64,000 nucleotides of DNA from Roseiflexus sp034432635 (GTDB taxonomy: Bacteria; Chloroflexota; Chloroflexia; Chloroflexales; Roseiflexaceae): the NCBI GenBank assembly GCA_034432635.1, contig DAOUBK010000071.1:1-64000 (forward strand). The letters are read 5' to 3'. How positions within the stretch are numbered: the stretch's first letter is position 1; every line of letters starts with the position of its first letter. Shown here in pieces: positions 55,915 to 64,000 of the stretch. Under the pieces are notes generated by a model, which saw nothing but the letters and a program-made list of their open reading frames with translations, was not told the DNA's origin and searched no databases. A program made the translations under genes and the position numbers.

Positions 55915-55944
55915 TTGACTCCGCGCGCAACGACACTGTACTAT
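55915..55944 (+). promoter_or_regulatory. Promoter for the CHAT pseudogene
   Basis: TTGACT (55915-55920), 18-base spacer, TACTAT (55939-55944); the ATG at 55981 follows TGAAGGAACCGCCG. Confidence 0.55.
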
Positions 55945-55980
55945 ATGTCCATATGTGTGACTCTACTGAAGGAACCGCCG

Positions 55981-57476
55981 ATGACACTGCCAGCCTTCCC
56001 GCAACTACCGGCTGACCTTCAGGCGCGCCTGGCAGCCGCTGGCGTCACCGATGCCGCGACGCTCGCCGCCGCGCTCGCTGCCGACTCGGAGTTGCCCTGG
56101 GCGCATGAGACCTTCCTTGTTGAAAACCACGATGCCATCCTCGCCGCGACCCGGGCAGTCTTGCTCGACGCGCTGGCGGCGATCCCCGACGTACAGCAGC
56201 CGCGCGTTCTCTAGCAGTTGATCCCCGCGGAGGACGAAGACGCCTTCCTCGATGCTGCCGCCGCGCGCGCCGTCCAAGTGCACTCTGCAACAGCCGGGTG
56301 GCGCGGAGGCGCCAGGGTTCGATCGGGGGCTGCTGACCGACCTCGAGCGGCTGCGCGCCCTGGTTCCCCGGCTCTACCTGCCGGTCGAGTGTACCGGTTT
56401 TGTTGCCGGCACCGGTCTGGAGAGGGATCGCCCCGAGGGGCGCGGGCGCGAACGGCGCGATGGACGCATGTCGTTTGACCGCGCAGTCAGGGTCGGTGAA
56501 GACTACCTCAATGCTCATATCGTGCCGACCGGCGCGACTCCCGGCGCAGCGCAGCGCGTCTTCCGGTACGCGCTCGATGTTGTGAGCCTGCAGGAGCGGT
56601 ACAGCTTCGCGCCGGCGAGCGACACGTCACCTGACGATATGCGGGTGTACCTGGCTTCGGCGCACGGCGAAGGTGGCGGGGCTGCGAGTGTGCGCAACGA
56701 AGGTTCCACCGGAGCGCCTGCCACGCTTCCTGACGCCAACCGGGTGTACGATCACTCAGCGCATGCCGAAGGTGGCGGTGATGCGCGGGTGGAAAACCAG
56801 GGGGCGCTTGGTGCGCCGCCTCAGACCAAGGCGCGCGGTTCGGCGCACGCCGAAGGCGGTGGCAGCGCGTGGGTCATCAACGCGCCGGCGCTGGTTCCCG
56901 CCGCGCGTGATGAACCTGCGACCGTGCTGGCAGTGTATGCCGCGCCGTCCGGCAGCGCGCGGGCGCCCTGGGAACGCGATGCGCGCGCCCTGCGCGATGT
57001 GCTTGCGCCCTATCCCGACCGCTTTGATCTCGACGTAGTGCCGCTGGCGACGCCTAAAGACGTACAGCGCGAACTGGTGCGGTGTCGCCCGCGCTATCTG
57101 CACATCTTCGCCCATGGCGCGGTCGATGGCGTCCTGCTCGATGACGGCGAGGGCGGGCGCGGCTGGAAACTGCCCTACCCGCTGCTGGCTGAAATGGTGC
57201 GCGCTACGCCCGGGCTGCGCTGTGTCCTGCTCAGCGCCTGCGACTCGGCGTATGCTGCAAGCGCCACCGGCAGTGGCGAGCCGTAACCTGATCGCCATGC
57301 GCAGCCAGGTCAGCGCCGGCGCCGCAATTGCCTTCGCCCGCGGCTTCTATGAGACCCTGGCTGCACGCGATGATACGCCGATCGAAGCGGCCTTCGCTCA
57401 GGGTCTGATCCGCCTGAGTCTCATCGAGCCGCAGTACGCCGGGGCGCCGCTGCTGGTACCGGGCTGGCGCGGGTGA
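55981..57476 (+). pseudogene. Broken CHAT-domain caspase-like protease gene
   Basis: Frame 1 starts MTLPAFPQLPADLQARLAAAG and reads to an amber TAG at 56212-56214, then stays open past it (QLIPAEDEDAFLDAAAARA). From about 56280 the family-like reading moves to a second frame (GLLTDLERLRALVPRL, then three Ala/Gly repeats with the H-(A/G)-EGGG core) and reaches the CHAT catalytic core: HIFAHGAVDGVLL with the His and CVLLSACDSAYAA with the Cys. A further shift near 57270 moves to a third frame with AMRSQVSAGAAIAFARGFYETL, the usual CHAT C-terminus. At least three lesions suggest a dead gene; promoter and ribosome binding site are still present. Bacterial CHAT proteases take part in immunity and regulated cell death. 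Confidence 0.65.
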
Positions 57477-57477
57477 T

Positions 57478-57617
57478 ACAGAAAGAACGCGTGAGTGTGT
57501 GTGGGAGATAGCCCTCACCCCCGGCCCCGCTCCCGGGTTGCGGGAGAGAGGCGCAGTGGCCTGTGACGGGGCATCCCAATGCGACAGAAGTTGTGGTAGT
57601 CCATATGTTCTGTCCAA
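57478..57617. repeat. Dispersed repeat, second locus
   Basis: GTGAGTGTGTGTGGGAGATAG, CCCTCACCCCCGG, CGGGAGAG and CGACAGAAGTTGTG followed by TCCATATGTTCTGT match, in the same order, the blocks at 3608-3857. It sits in the gene-free 57477-57906. Confidence 0.55.
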
Positions 57618-57726
57618 CCCGGAAGCGCGCGCTTCCCGTGCGCCCGTGCCTGTCGCGCCGGGAGACCTGCTGCTCCTGGGAGCGCACGCCTCCGGTGCGC
57701 TCGTGCCTGTCGCGCCGGGAGATCGG

Positions 57727-57874
57727 AAGGGTTAGCCGACATTCATTTCGGCATGGGTCTTGTGAGGAACGAAGGGGGATCGACATTCATTTCGGTCAAC
57801 AGGCAGGTCAACTGAAAGGGTTAGCCGACATTCATTTCGGCATGGGTCTTGTGAGGAACGAAGGGGGAGCGACA
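57727..57874. repeat. Direct repeats of about 59 bases
   Basis: AAGGGTTAGCCGACATTC, followed by TTTCGGCATGGGTCTTGTG and AGGAACGAAGGGGG, begins at 57727 and again at 57816, period 89. One short partial copy (CGACATTCATTTCGG) lies between. The preceding 57635-57720 carries a CGTGCCTGTCGCGCCGGGAGA motif twice. No protein is predicted. Confidence 0.65.
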
Positions 57875-57906
57875 CACGTTTCGCTCGACCGCCCCGGTCA
57901 CCGCCT

Positions 57907-58800
57907 TTACCCCGGCAACAGCAGCACCAGCATATACACTGCCGGCGCGGTGAATAACAGACTGTCGATCCGATCCAGGACGCCGCCATGACCGGGGATC
58001 AGCGTACCGGCGTCTTTCAGACCAGCCTGGCGCTTGATGAACGACTCGGAGAGATCGCCGATTGGTCCGACGATCCCTACTGTGATGCCGATCAGTGCTG
58101 TTTTCCAGAGCGAGAGCGGCAACCCGAACAGCGCCAGTGCCAGAAATGCGCTAGCGAGCGCGCCGACCATGCCGCCGACAGCACCTTCCCATGTCTTGCG
58201 TGGGCTGAGCGTGGGCGCCATACGCCGGCGGCCCCAGCGTTTACCGACGAAATATGCAAAAACATCCTGCCCCCACGTCGTCATCAGCACCAGCGCGATC
58301 CAGGCTGCGCCGGGTTGGGGTTGCAGAGGAACGAGCAAGCCGCTGCGCAGCGGCGTTTCCAGTGCCCGCATCAGGACCAGGAAACCGAGGAGACCGCCCA
58401 CATAGAACGCGCCGCCAATCGTCAACGCCCATTCAGCCACCGCGCCGTGCCGTGCATGACGTGGTGCGAACATCGCCAGGCTCACCATGACAATCAGTGC
58501 CATAGCGGGTGCGGTCAGGTCGAGCGCAGTGAGCGCTCTGATGATCGACACGCCGATCAGAACGACTGCTGCGACAATGCCAGGTGCAATCTGCGCCTGA
58601 TACCCGCCGCGACTAAATGCCGCATACAATTCGCTCAGACCGAGCGCAGCCGCAGCCGCCACCAGCAGGGTGAAGGACCAGAAGTTCCACCACACACAGA
58701 CAACCACGACTGGCAGCAGAACTACCGCGCTCAGCACACGCTGGAGCAACGCGCTAGGATTCCTCTGAGAGTCCGCCGAAGCGGCGTTCGCGTTGTCCAT
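57907..58800 (-). CDS. cdsA: Phosphatidate cytidylyltransferase
   Basis: 297 residues with about eight membrane segments. It makes CDP-diacylglycerol for phospholipids. The C-terminal signature is TWGQDVFAYFVGKRWGRRRMAPTLSPRKTWEGAVGGMVGA followed by VGPIGDLSESFIKRQAGLKDAGTLIPGHGGVLDRIDSLL, as in CdsA. The N-terminus overlaps uppS by 47 bases. It ends the rpsB-tsf-pyrH-frr-uppS-cdsA run; the neighbouring repeat-rich gap marks the end of the operon. Confidence 0.94.
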   Translation of the reverse strand: MDNANAASADSQRNPSALLQRVLSAVVLLPVVVVCVWWNFWSFTLLVAAAAALGLSELYAAFSRGGYQAQIAPGIVAAVVLIGVSIIRALTALDLTAPAMALIVMVSLAMFAPRHARHGAVAEWALTIGGAFYVGGLLGFLVLMRALETPLRSGLLVPLQPQPGAAWIALVLMTTWGQDVFAYFVGKRWGRRRMAPTLSPRKTWEGAVGGMVGALASAFLALALFGLPLSLWKTALIGITVGIVGPIGDLSESFIKRQAGLKDAGTLIPGHGGVLDRIDSLLFTAPAVYMLVLLLPG

Positions 58801-59464
58801 AGTCGTAAATTGCCTGACGGAGATGTTCAGGGCTGAAATCGGGCCAGTAGACCGGTGTAGTCCAATATTCGCTGTAGGCGGCCTGCCAGATCAGGAAGTT
58901 CGAGAGGCGCCATTCGCCGCTGGTGCGAATGATCAGATCGGGGTCGGGCATCCCGCGGGTCGAGAGGTGATCGCTGATCAATGCTTCGTTCACGTCTTCC
59001 GGCTTAACGCCGAGCGCGATCAACTCACGCACCGCATCGACAATATCGGCGCGCCCGCCATAATTGAAAGCCACCGCCAGCGTAATCCGGGTATTATGGC
59101 GTGTCAGTTCGATAGCATCGAGGATTTTCTGACGAAGTTCTGCGGAGATATTCTCTAGACGCCCGAGATGGCGCAGGCGCGCCCCTTCGCGGTGCAGATT
59201 GATCGTCTCACGGTCGATGAAATCGCTCAAAATGCGCATCAATCCATCGACTTCCGCCGATGGTCGTGACCAGTTTTCGGTCGAGAAGGCATACAGGGTC
59301 AGATACTGCACTCCCTGCTCTGCACACTCGGTCACAATGCGGCGGATGTTCTCCGTGCCGGCGCGATGACCGGCAAGGCGCGGCAGATGGCGCTGGCGCG
59401 CCCAGCGACCATTCCCATCCATGATGATAGCGATATGCCGGGGAACGCGTGCGCGCTGCGACAT
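58754..59464 (-). CDS. uppS: Isoprenyl transferase (undecaprenyl diphosphate synthase)
   Basis: 236 residues. cis-Prenyltransferase signature: HIAIIMDGNGRWARQRHLPRLAGHRAGTENIRRIV, LTLYAFSTENWSRPSAEV, VAFNYGGRADIVDAV, and PDPDLIIRTSGEWRLSNFLIWQAAYSEYW. It builds the C55 lipid carrier for the cell wall and surface sugars. It lies between frr and cdsA, the standard bacterial order. The start at 59464 is the only plausible one. Confidence 0.95.
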   Translation of the reverse strand: MSQRARVPRHIAIIMDGNGRWARQRHLPRLAGHRAGTENIRRIVTECAEQGVQYLTLYAFSTENWSRPSAEVDGLMRILSDFIDRETINLHREGARLRHLGRLENISAELRQKILDAIELTRHNTRITLAVAFNYGGRADIVDAVRELIALGVKPEDVNEALISDHLSTRGMPDPDLIIRTSGEWRLSNFLIWQAAYSEYWTTPVYWPDFSPEHLRQAIYDYGQRERRFGGLSEES

Positions 59465-59583
59465 GGCACCAGTATCCTATCACGAAATCCAGTAATCCAA
59501 CACTATGAGCGGCGCAGACGCGACCATCGACGGCATAAGGGGTTGTGATGAAGGAAGCGCCGCCCGGTCAGGGAGCGCGCCGA

Positions 59584-60141
59584 TCAGATTTCCATGACCT
59601 CAGCTTCTTTGGTTGCACCGATGTGGTCGAGTTCGCGCACGAAGCGATCGGTCAACTCCTGCAACTTTTCCTGGGCGCGACGATGTTCGTTCTCCGAGAT
59701 CATCTTCTCGTGCTCTAGGTCGCGCAAATCTTCGAGCGCCTCGCGCCGGATGTTGCGCAGTGCAATTTTCGACTCCTCGACGCGCGCACGCACCAATTTC
59801 GTCAGTTCCCTGCGACGCGCTTCCGTCAGTTGCGGGATTGCCAGGCGAATGACCCGACCATCATCGGTTGGTGTAATACCGAGTTCAGAGTTCATGATCG
59901 CCTTGGAGATCGCCTTGACGGTATTTGCATCGAACGGCTGGATCACCAGCAAACGCGGTTCGGGCACGGTAATGGTAGCGAGTTGATTCAGCGGCAGGGT
60001 TGCGCCATACGCTTCGACGTGCAGATGCTCCACCAGTGCCGGAGATGCCCGTCCGGTGCGGATGGTCGCCAGATGGTTTCGCAGCGCTTCCGTCGCTTTC
60101 TTCATCCGACTCTCGGCCTCACGCAGGACATCATTGACCAT
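59584..60141 (-). CDS. frr: Ribosome recycling factor
   Basis: 185 residues, the usual length. Three-helix bundle plus inserted domain, with LRNHLATIRTGRASPALVEHLHVEAYG, PLNQLATITVPEPRLLVIQPFD, MNSELGITPTDDGRVIRLAIPQLTEARRRELTK and RREALEDLRDLEHEKMISENEHRRAQEKLQELTDRF. It splits post-termination ribosomes with EF-G. GAGGGAACGT precedes the ATG. The gap to pyrH is 93 bases. Confidence 0.96.
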   Translation of the reverse strand: MVNDVLREAESRMKKATEALRNHLATIRTGRASPALVEHLHVEAYGATLPLNQLATITVPEPRLLVIQPFDANTVKAISKAIMNSELGITPTDDGRVIRLAIPQLTEARRRELTKLVRARVEESKIALRNIRREALEDLRDLEHEKMISENEHRRAQEKLQELTDRFVRELDHIGATKEAEVMEI

Positions 60142-60234
60142 ACGTTCCCTCGTTTCCTTCTACACGGCAGGAATAACGCTTACAGACACATCGTTCCACT
60201 GCCGTTGTCCGATCTCATCGCCCATCTACCGGAG

Positions 60235-60966
60235 TTAGCGGGACGGATGACTGCTGACCAGTGTCCCGACATGCTCCCCCATGACGATCCGCTCGATATT
60301 TCCGGGCGTCAGCGGATCGAACACAATGATTGGGATATTATTATCCATACAGAACGTCAGCGCCGTACTATCCATCACCGTCAGCCCGCGGCTCAGCGCT
60401 TCCATATAGCTGATGTACTCGAAGCGTTTTGCATCCGGGTAGCGACGCGGATCGGCGCTGTAGACGCCATCGACGCCGTTTTTCGCCATCAGGATAACTT
60501 CGGCATGAACCTCTGCCGCACGCAGCGCCGCTGCGCTATCAGTCGTAAAGTAGGGATTGCCTGTTCCGGCGGCAAGGATGATAACCCGGCCCTTTTCGAG
60601 GTGGCGTGTCGCGCGGCGGCGGATGTACGGTTCGGCAACTTCATCCATTTTAATCGCGGTCATCGCGCGTGTAAAGATGCTCCGGCGCTCTAGTGCATCC
60701 TGAAGCGCCAGTGCATTGATGATCGTTGCCAGCATCCCCATGTAGTGCGACTGCGCTGCATCCATTCCGCGAGCAATCGCCTGATTGCCGCGCCAGATGT
60801 TGCCGCCACCTAGCACGACGGCAACCTGCACGCCATGGTGGTGAACGCGCTCGATCTCTTCGGCGTAGTAATCGAGCACCTGCGGATCGATCGAGTGCGT
60901 GCCTCTGCCGGCGAGCGCTTCACCGCTGAGTTTCAGCAGGATGCGGCGATATCGAGGTTCAGCCAT
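60235..60966 (-). CDS. pyrH: UMP kinase
   Basis: 243 residues, amino-acid-kinase fold. LLKLSGEALAGRG, VVLGGGNIWRG, MGMLATIINALALQDALE, AEPYIRRRATRHLEKGRVIILAAGTGNPYFTTDSAAALRA and DGVYSADPRRYPDA are the hallmarks. It phosphorylates UMP for pyrimidine nucleotides. The start at 60966 is preferred over an upstream ATG at 60990 because GGAGGCGTC directly precedes it. Typical neighbour of frr in bacteria. Confidence 0.96.
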   Translation of the reverse strand: MAEPRYRRILLKLSGEALAGRGTHSIDPQVLDYYAEEIERVHHHGVQVAVVLGGGNIWRGNQAIARGMDAAQSHYMGMLATIINALALQDALERRSIFTRAMTAIKMDEVAEPYIRRRATRHLEKGRVIILAAGTGNPYFTTDSAAALRAAEVHAEVILMAKNGVDGVYSADPRRYPDAKRFEYISYMEALSRGLTVMDSTALTFCMDNNIPIIVFDPLTPGNIERIVMGEHVGTLVSSHPSR

Positions 60967-61051
60967 GACGCCTCCATACTTCGGGCGCATTGTACCGACG
61001 ACCGCCTCCCATCAGCGCGTGCAGTCGTCGCCTGGCGGCGCCGGTTCTGAC

Positions 61052-61582
61052 TCAACCGCCAATTTCATACCGCACGAAGCGGCGCACAACGATGTTCTCA
61101 CGAATTTTAGCAATCGCCGCCTGGACTTTTTCCTCGATCGTCTGCGATGAGTCTTTGATGAACACCTGCTTCAACAGGACGTGTTCCTGATAGAACTTCT
61201 CAGACGACTGACCGCTGGCGGCAATCTCACTTTCGGGGACATCTTCAGGTCGCAAGTAGCGCGGGTTCATAGCGGCGACCTGCATCGCGATATCGCGCGC
61301 CAGCTGGATAAAGTCATCGGTGCGGGCAACGAAATCGGTTTCGCAGTTCAGTTCGACCATTGCCGCGACGCGCGCACCGTGGTGGACGTACACTTCGATT
61401 CGCCCCTCTTTCGCTTCACGACCGGCGACCTTATCACTCACACGCAAACCGCGCTTGCGCAATTCTTCAATGGCCTTCTCGATGTCGCCGTTGGTTTGCT
61501 CAAGAATATCCTTACACTCCTTCACGCCAGCGCCGGTGCGCTCGCGCAGTTCCTTGACCATTTGCGCAGTGATTGCAGCCAC
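61052..61582 (-). CDS. tsf: Elongation factor Ts
   Basis: 176 residues, a shortened EF-Ts: N-terminal UBA-like domain (MVKELRERTGAGVKECKDILEQTNGDIEKAIEELRKRG), then one core subdomain with RIEVYVHHGARVAAMVELNCETDFVARTDDFIQLARDIAMQVAAMNP and a C-terminal tail. E. coli EF-Ts is about 283 residues; the short form is known in Thermus and other deep lineages. GTG start after GAGGAGACATC. A terminator-like hairpin precedes it. Confidence 0.95.
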   Translation of the reverse strand: MAAITAQMVKELRERTGAGVKECKDILEQTNGDIEKAIEELRKRGLRVSDKVAGREAKEGRIEVYVHHGARVAAMVELNCETDFVARTDDFIQLARDIAMQVAAMNPRYLRPEDVPESEIAASGQSSEKFYQEHVLLKQVFIKDSSQTIEEKVQAAIAKIRENIVVRRFVRYEIGG

Positions 61583-61606
61583 GATGTCTCCTCATCTTTC
61601 TGACAT

Positions 61607-61651
61607 AAAAACAGGGAAGAGCGAAGGCTGCAATGCTGCCTTCAGTCTTCC
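61607..61651 (-). terminator. Terminator-like hairpin between rpsB and tsf
   Basis: On the reverse strand GGAAGA-CT-GAAGGC pairs with GCCTTC-GC-TCTTCC around a 9-base loop, followed by CTGTTTTTATG. It may reduce transcription into tsf and beyond, or mark a readthrough/processing point. Confidence 0.65.
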
Positions 61652-61673
61652 TCGCACCTCTTTCACCACCGCG

Positions 61674-62465
61674 TTACTCGATCGCCTCGGCTTTCCCGGC
61701 GATCAGCTGTTCCGTCATCTCCTGCTCGTAGCCAGCGCCGGGCGCCACGTCAGCCTGGATCGACTCGCGCCGGTTCTGACCTTCGATGGCGGCATCGGCG
61801 ATTTTTGCGGCAATCAGACGAATGCTGCGGATCGCATCGTCGTTGCACGGAATGACATAGTCAATCAGGTCGGGGTCGCAGTTGGTATCAACCATCGCCA
61901 CGATGGGAATGCCGGTTTTGTTGGCTTCCTTGACGGCGAGGGCTTCTTTGTAGGGATCGACGATGAAGAGTGCTCCGGGCAACCGATCCATCGTCTTCAT
62001 CCCGCCAAAGACCTTGTTGAGTTTTTCGATCTCCGCGTCACGCTTCAGCGCTTCCGCTTTGGTCAGTTTGTTGAACTCACCCCGCGCACGTTGATCCTCG
62101 AGATCGTTCAGGTAACGCAACCGCTTGCGCATGGTGGCAAAGTTGGTCAACGTGCCGCCGAGCCAGCGCTGGACGACGTAGAACTGCCCGGCACGGGTCG
62201 CCTCTTCAGCAATGGTCTCCTGTGCCTGCTTCTTGGTGCCGACAAACAGCACCTTTTGACCTGCTGCGACTGTTTCAACGATGAACTGGTACGCTTCGGT
62301 AAGACTGGTGATCGTTTTCTGAAGATCGATGATGTGAATACCGTTGCGCGCCGTGAAGATGTACGGCCGCATCTTTGGATTCCAGCGCTTGGTCTGGTGT
62401 CCGAAGTGTGCTCCCGCCTCGAGCAGCGCTCGCATCGAAACGAGACGCTGCACTCCCTGAGTCAT
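61674..62465 (-). CDS. rpsB: 30S ribosomal protein S2
   Basis: 263 residues. S2 hallmarks: MRALLEAGAHFGHQTKRWNPKMRPYIFTARNGIHIIDLQKTI, VLFVGTKKQAQETIAEEA, YVVQRWLGGTLTNFATMRKRL and GIPIVAMVDTNCDPDLIDYVIPCNDDAIRSIRLI. First gene of its operon, with AAGGAGCAAGCAGGT before the ATG. A near-consensus promoter lies about 158 bases upstream. Confidence 0.97.
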   Translation of the reverse strand: MTQGVQRLVSMRALLEAGAHFGHQTKRWNPKMRPYIFTARNGIHIIDLQKTITSLTEAYQFIVETVAAGQKVLFVGTKKQAQETIAEEATRAGQFYVVQRWLGGTLTNFATMRKRLRYLNDLEDQRARGEFNKLTKAEALKRDAEIEKLNKVFGGMKTMDRLPGALFIVDPYKEALAVKEANKTGIPIVAMVDTNCDPDLIDYVIPCNDDAIRSIRLIAAKIADAAIEGQNRRESIQADVAPGAGYEQEMTEQLIAGKAEAIE

Positions 62466-62622
62466 ACCTGCTTGCTCCTTGTTCTTCAGATCGGCAGATT
62501 CACGCCTGCCTGACGAATGCCTCCACTGCTCCTCAACGCACCGCGCGACCGGTTATTCCGGCAGGAGGGGCGGGCGATAGAGCGGTGTGTGGAATGAAGC
62601 GCGCTTCAGCGCACCGCGTGGT

Positions 62623-62651
62623 AGTATAGCATACAAGCAGGGGGCGGGCAA
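62623..62651 (-). promoter_or_regulatory. rpsB operon promoter
   Basis: On the reverse strand TTGCCC (62651-62646), a 17-base spacer and TATACT (62628-62623). The leader of about 150 bases before rpsB could hold a translational control site, but none is obvious. Confidence 0.75.
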
Positions 62652-62664
62652 ATCCGCTTCGATT

Positions 62665-62693
62665 TTGCATATGACGAAGGGGTATGGTACGAT
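62665..62693 (+). promoter_or_regulatory. Promoter for the glycosyltransferase gene
   Basis: TTGCAT (62665-62670), 17-base spacer, TACGAT (62688-62693). It is divergent from, and 13 bases away from, the rpsB promoter. Confidence 0.6.
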
Positions 62694-62819
62694 GGCACTG
62701 AAATAGTTGCAGGTGGATCGTTCTCTGCCCGGCATCTCTGAACGACGGCAGGGCGGATGGAGGGTGGCGGCGCGCCAGACATCTCTTTCGAGACCAGGGC
62801 GCGTCTCACGGTATGCGAT

Positions 62820-64000
62820 ATGCCCGATGTTTCACATGAAGCAACGGCAACCGGCGATAAGCCGCGCATTCTGTTTGCGATCTCGGATACCGGCGGCGGT
62901 CACCGATCAGGAGCGCAGGCAATCGCCGCAGCGATTGAACAGCAGGTCGGCGACGCAGTCGAAACGTATATTATTGATATCTTCGCGCACACTGGCGTGC
63001 CGGTGGTGCGAAACGCCCCGGTGGTCTACGATAAACTCTCAACGCGCTGGCTTCCGCTCTACGATGCCCTTTATCGCCTGACCGACGGTCGCCGGCGTAT
63101 CGATGCGTTGACCCGCGTTGTCTACCTGGCGGCGCACCGCAATATTCTGCGTGTGCTCGAAGCCGTGCGTCCAACACTCGTAGTTTCGGTGCATCCGTTG
63201 CTGAACCGTCTAGTTGGTAATGTGCGCCGCATGTATCGCCTCTCGTTTCGCTTCATCACGGTTGTGACCGACCTGGTCAGTCTGCATGCATCATGGGCCG
63301 ATCCGGATGCAGAATTGTGCATTGTGCCGACCGATGAGGCATTCGAGCGCATGTTGCGTCTGGGAATGCCTCCGGAGAAACTGCTACGCACCGGGTTCCC
63401 GGTGCATCCGAAGTTTGCGGCATACCATCGCACGCGTGACGAAGCGCAGGCGATCCTCGGTCTCTCACCAGAGTTGTTTACCGTTCTGGTGACGAGCGGC
63501 GGGGTTGGGTCGGGGAACATGGAGCAACTGGTGCGCAATATCCATACTGCGTATCCACAGATTCAGTTGCTGGCGGTGACCGGTAGAAACAGTGCGTTGC
63601 GCGAACGGCTCGAGCAGAATGGTTTCGGTCCGAATGCGCATATCTTTGGCTTCGTCACAAATATGGAAGAGTTGATGGCGGCAAGTGATATTGTGATCTC
63701 GAAGGCGGGTCCGGGCACGCTGATGGAAGCGCTGGTGATGCAACGTCCAGTGATCGTGACGCAGGCCGTGGGGATGCAGGAACGCGGCAATATCGATTTT
63801 GTGCTGAATCATGAACTGGGTCTGTTTTGTCCGACGATTGATCGGATTGTGCCGGTGCTGGCGGAGTTGATGGAGCCGTCAACCTACACGGCGACGGCTG
63901 CGCGCCTGGTCGATGCAGTTCCGCGTGATGGCGCGATGCAGATTGCATCTATTCTGCTCGAACAGTTGCACCTTGCGCCGCCGGTCCGTCGGCATCGGCG
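62820..64000 (+). CDS. MGDG-synthase/MurG-like glycosyltransferase (3' end beyond window)
   Basis: At least 393 residues from ATG at 62820; it runs off the window. The N-terminal MGDG_synth domain contains RILFAISDTGGGHRSGAQAIAAAIEQ, VVYDKLSTRWLPLYDALYR and FITVVTDLVSLHASW (the Asp-Leu pair of the diacylglycerol-binding fold), and the C-terminal GT28 domain has LVTSGGVGSGNMEQLV, HIFGFVTNMEELMAASDIVISKAGPGTLMEAL, and PVIVTQAVGMQERGN. Such enzymes transfer galactose or glucose from UDP-sugar to diacylglycerol. No strong ribosome binding site is present at this ATG. Confidence 0.85.
   Translation, partial: MPDVSHEATATGDKPRILFAISDTGGGHRSGAQAIAAAIEQQVGDAVETYIIDIFAHTGVPVVRNAPVVYDKLSTRWLPLYDALYRLTDGRRRIDALTRVVYLAAHRNILRVLEAVRPTLVVSVHPLLNRLVGNVRRMYRLSFRFITVVTDLVSLHASWADPDAELCIVPTDEAFERMLRLGMPPEKLLRTGFPVHPKFAAYHRTRDEAQAILGLSPELFTVLVTSGGVGSGNMEQLVRNIHTAYPQIQLLAVTGRNSALRERLEQNGFGPNAHIFGFVTNMEELMAASDIVISKAGPGTLMEALVMQRPVIVTQAVGMQERGNIDFVLNHELGLFCPTIDRIVPVLAELMEPSTYTATAARLVDAVPRDGAMQIASILLEQLHLAPPVRRHR

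Overview
The window looks like chromosome of a filamentous anoxygenic phototroph of the Chloroflexota, most likely Roseiflexus or a close relative. This is inferred from G+C-rich Chloroflexi-like proteins, the bacterial set rpsB-tsf-pyrH-frr-uppS-cdsA, an SbtA-type bicarbonate transporter, two acetyl-CoA synthetase-type ligases, an MGDG-synthase-like glycosyltransferase and many decayed accessory genes. No rRNA, tRNA or pigment gene is present, so the genus is inference.

Layout. 1-480: remnants of an AAA ATPase/DUF4276 pair. 487-3345: exonuclease-helicase DinG. 3.4-5.9 kb: gene-poor and repeat-rich, with two small reverse-strand ORFs, a pair of direct repeats and an eight-unit CRISPR-like interspersed repeat array without cas genes. 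5.9-21.9 kb: one long reverse-strand block for branched-chain amino acids, transcribed as hom, threonine dehydratase, [promoter + leader peptide + attenuator], ilvB, ilvN, ilvC, a broken four-helix-bundle gene, leuA, pheA, cimA, ilvE, leuC, leuD, a YqhA-like membrane protein, leuB. Both routes to 2-oxobutyrate (threonine dehydratase and citramalate synthase) are encoded; ilvD is absent. 22.4-25.4 kb: a translationally coupled reverse-strand set of CAX antiporter, LysR regulator and R2-like ligand-binding oxidase. 25.5-34.9 kb: mostly forward genes (CoA-binding protein, AGE epimerase, aspS, cobalamin adenosyltransferase, an ArmA/FmrO-like 16S rRNA methyltransferase, GIDE-like protein, HtpX, a NarL-type two-component pair), with a WecG/TagA glycosyltransferase reversed among them. 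35.6-45.9 kb: SbtA, methyltransferase, Tgt-like enzyme, glycerate kinase, PepF, TPR protein, RNase PH, acetyltransferase. 46-51.2 kb: two paralogous acyl-CoA synthetases and a lone TnpB. 51.5-55.8 kb: exonuclease, CBS/nucleotidyltransferase, RecJ. 56-57.5 kb: a CHAT-protease pseudogene. 57.9-62.5 kb: the rpsB-to-cdsA operon. 62.8 kb to the end: a partial glycosyltransferase.

Strongest observations: (i) an ilv attenuator with a 23-residue leader peptide rich in Leu/Ile and exactly complementary antiterminator and terminator arms; (ii) the cas-less interspersed repeat array with a duplicated spacer; (iii) an m7G1405-type 16S rRNA methyltransferase homologue outside an obvious resistance context; (iv) a second Acs with a remodelled acyl pocket; (v) several genes caught in decay (DUF4276 pair, four-helix bundle, CHAT, BACON-like fragment). 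All identifications come from reading motifs; no database search was run.
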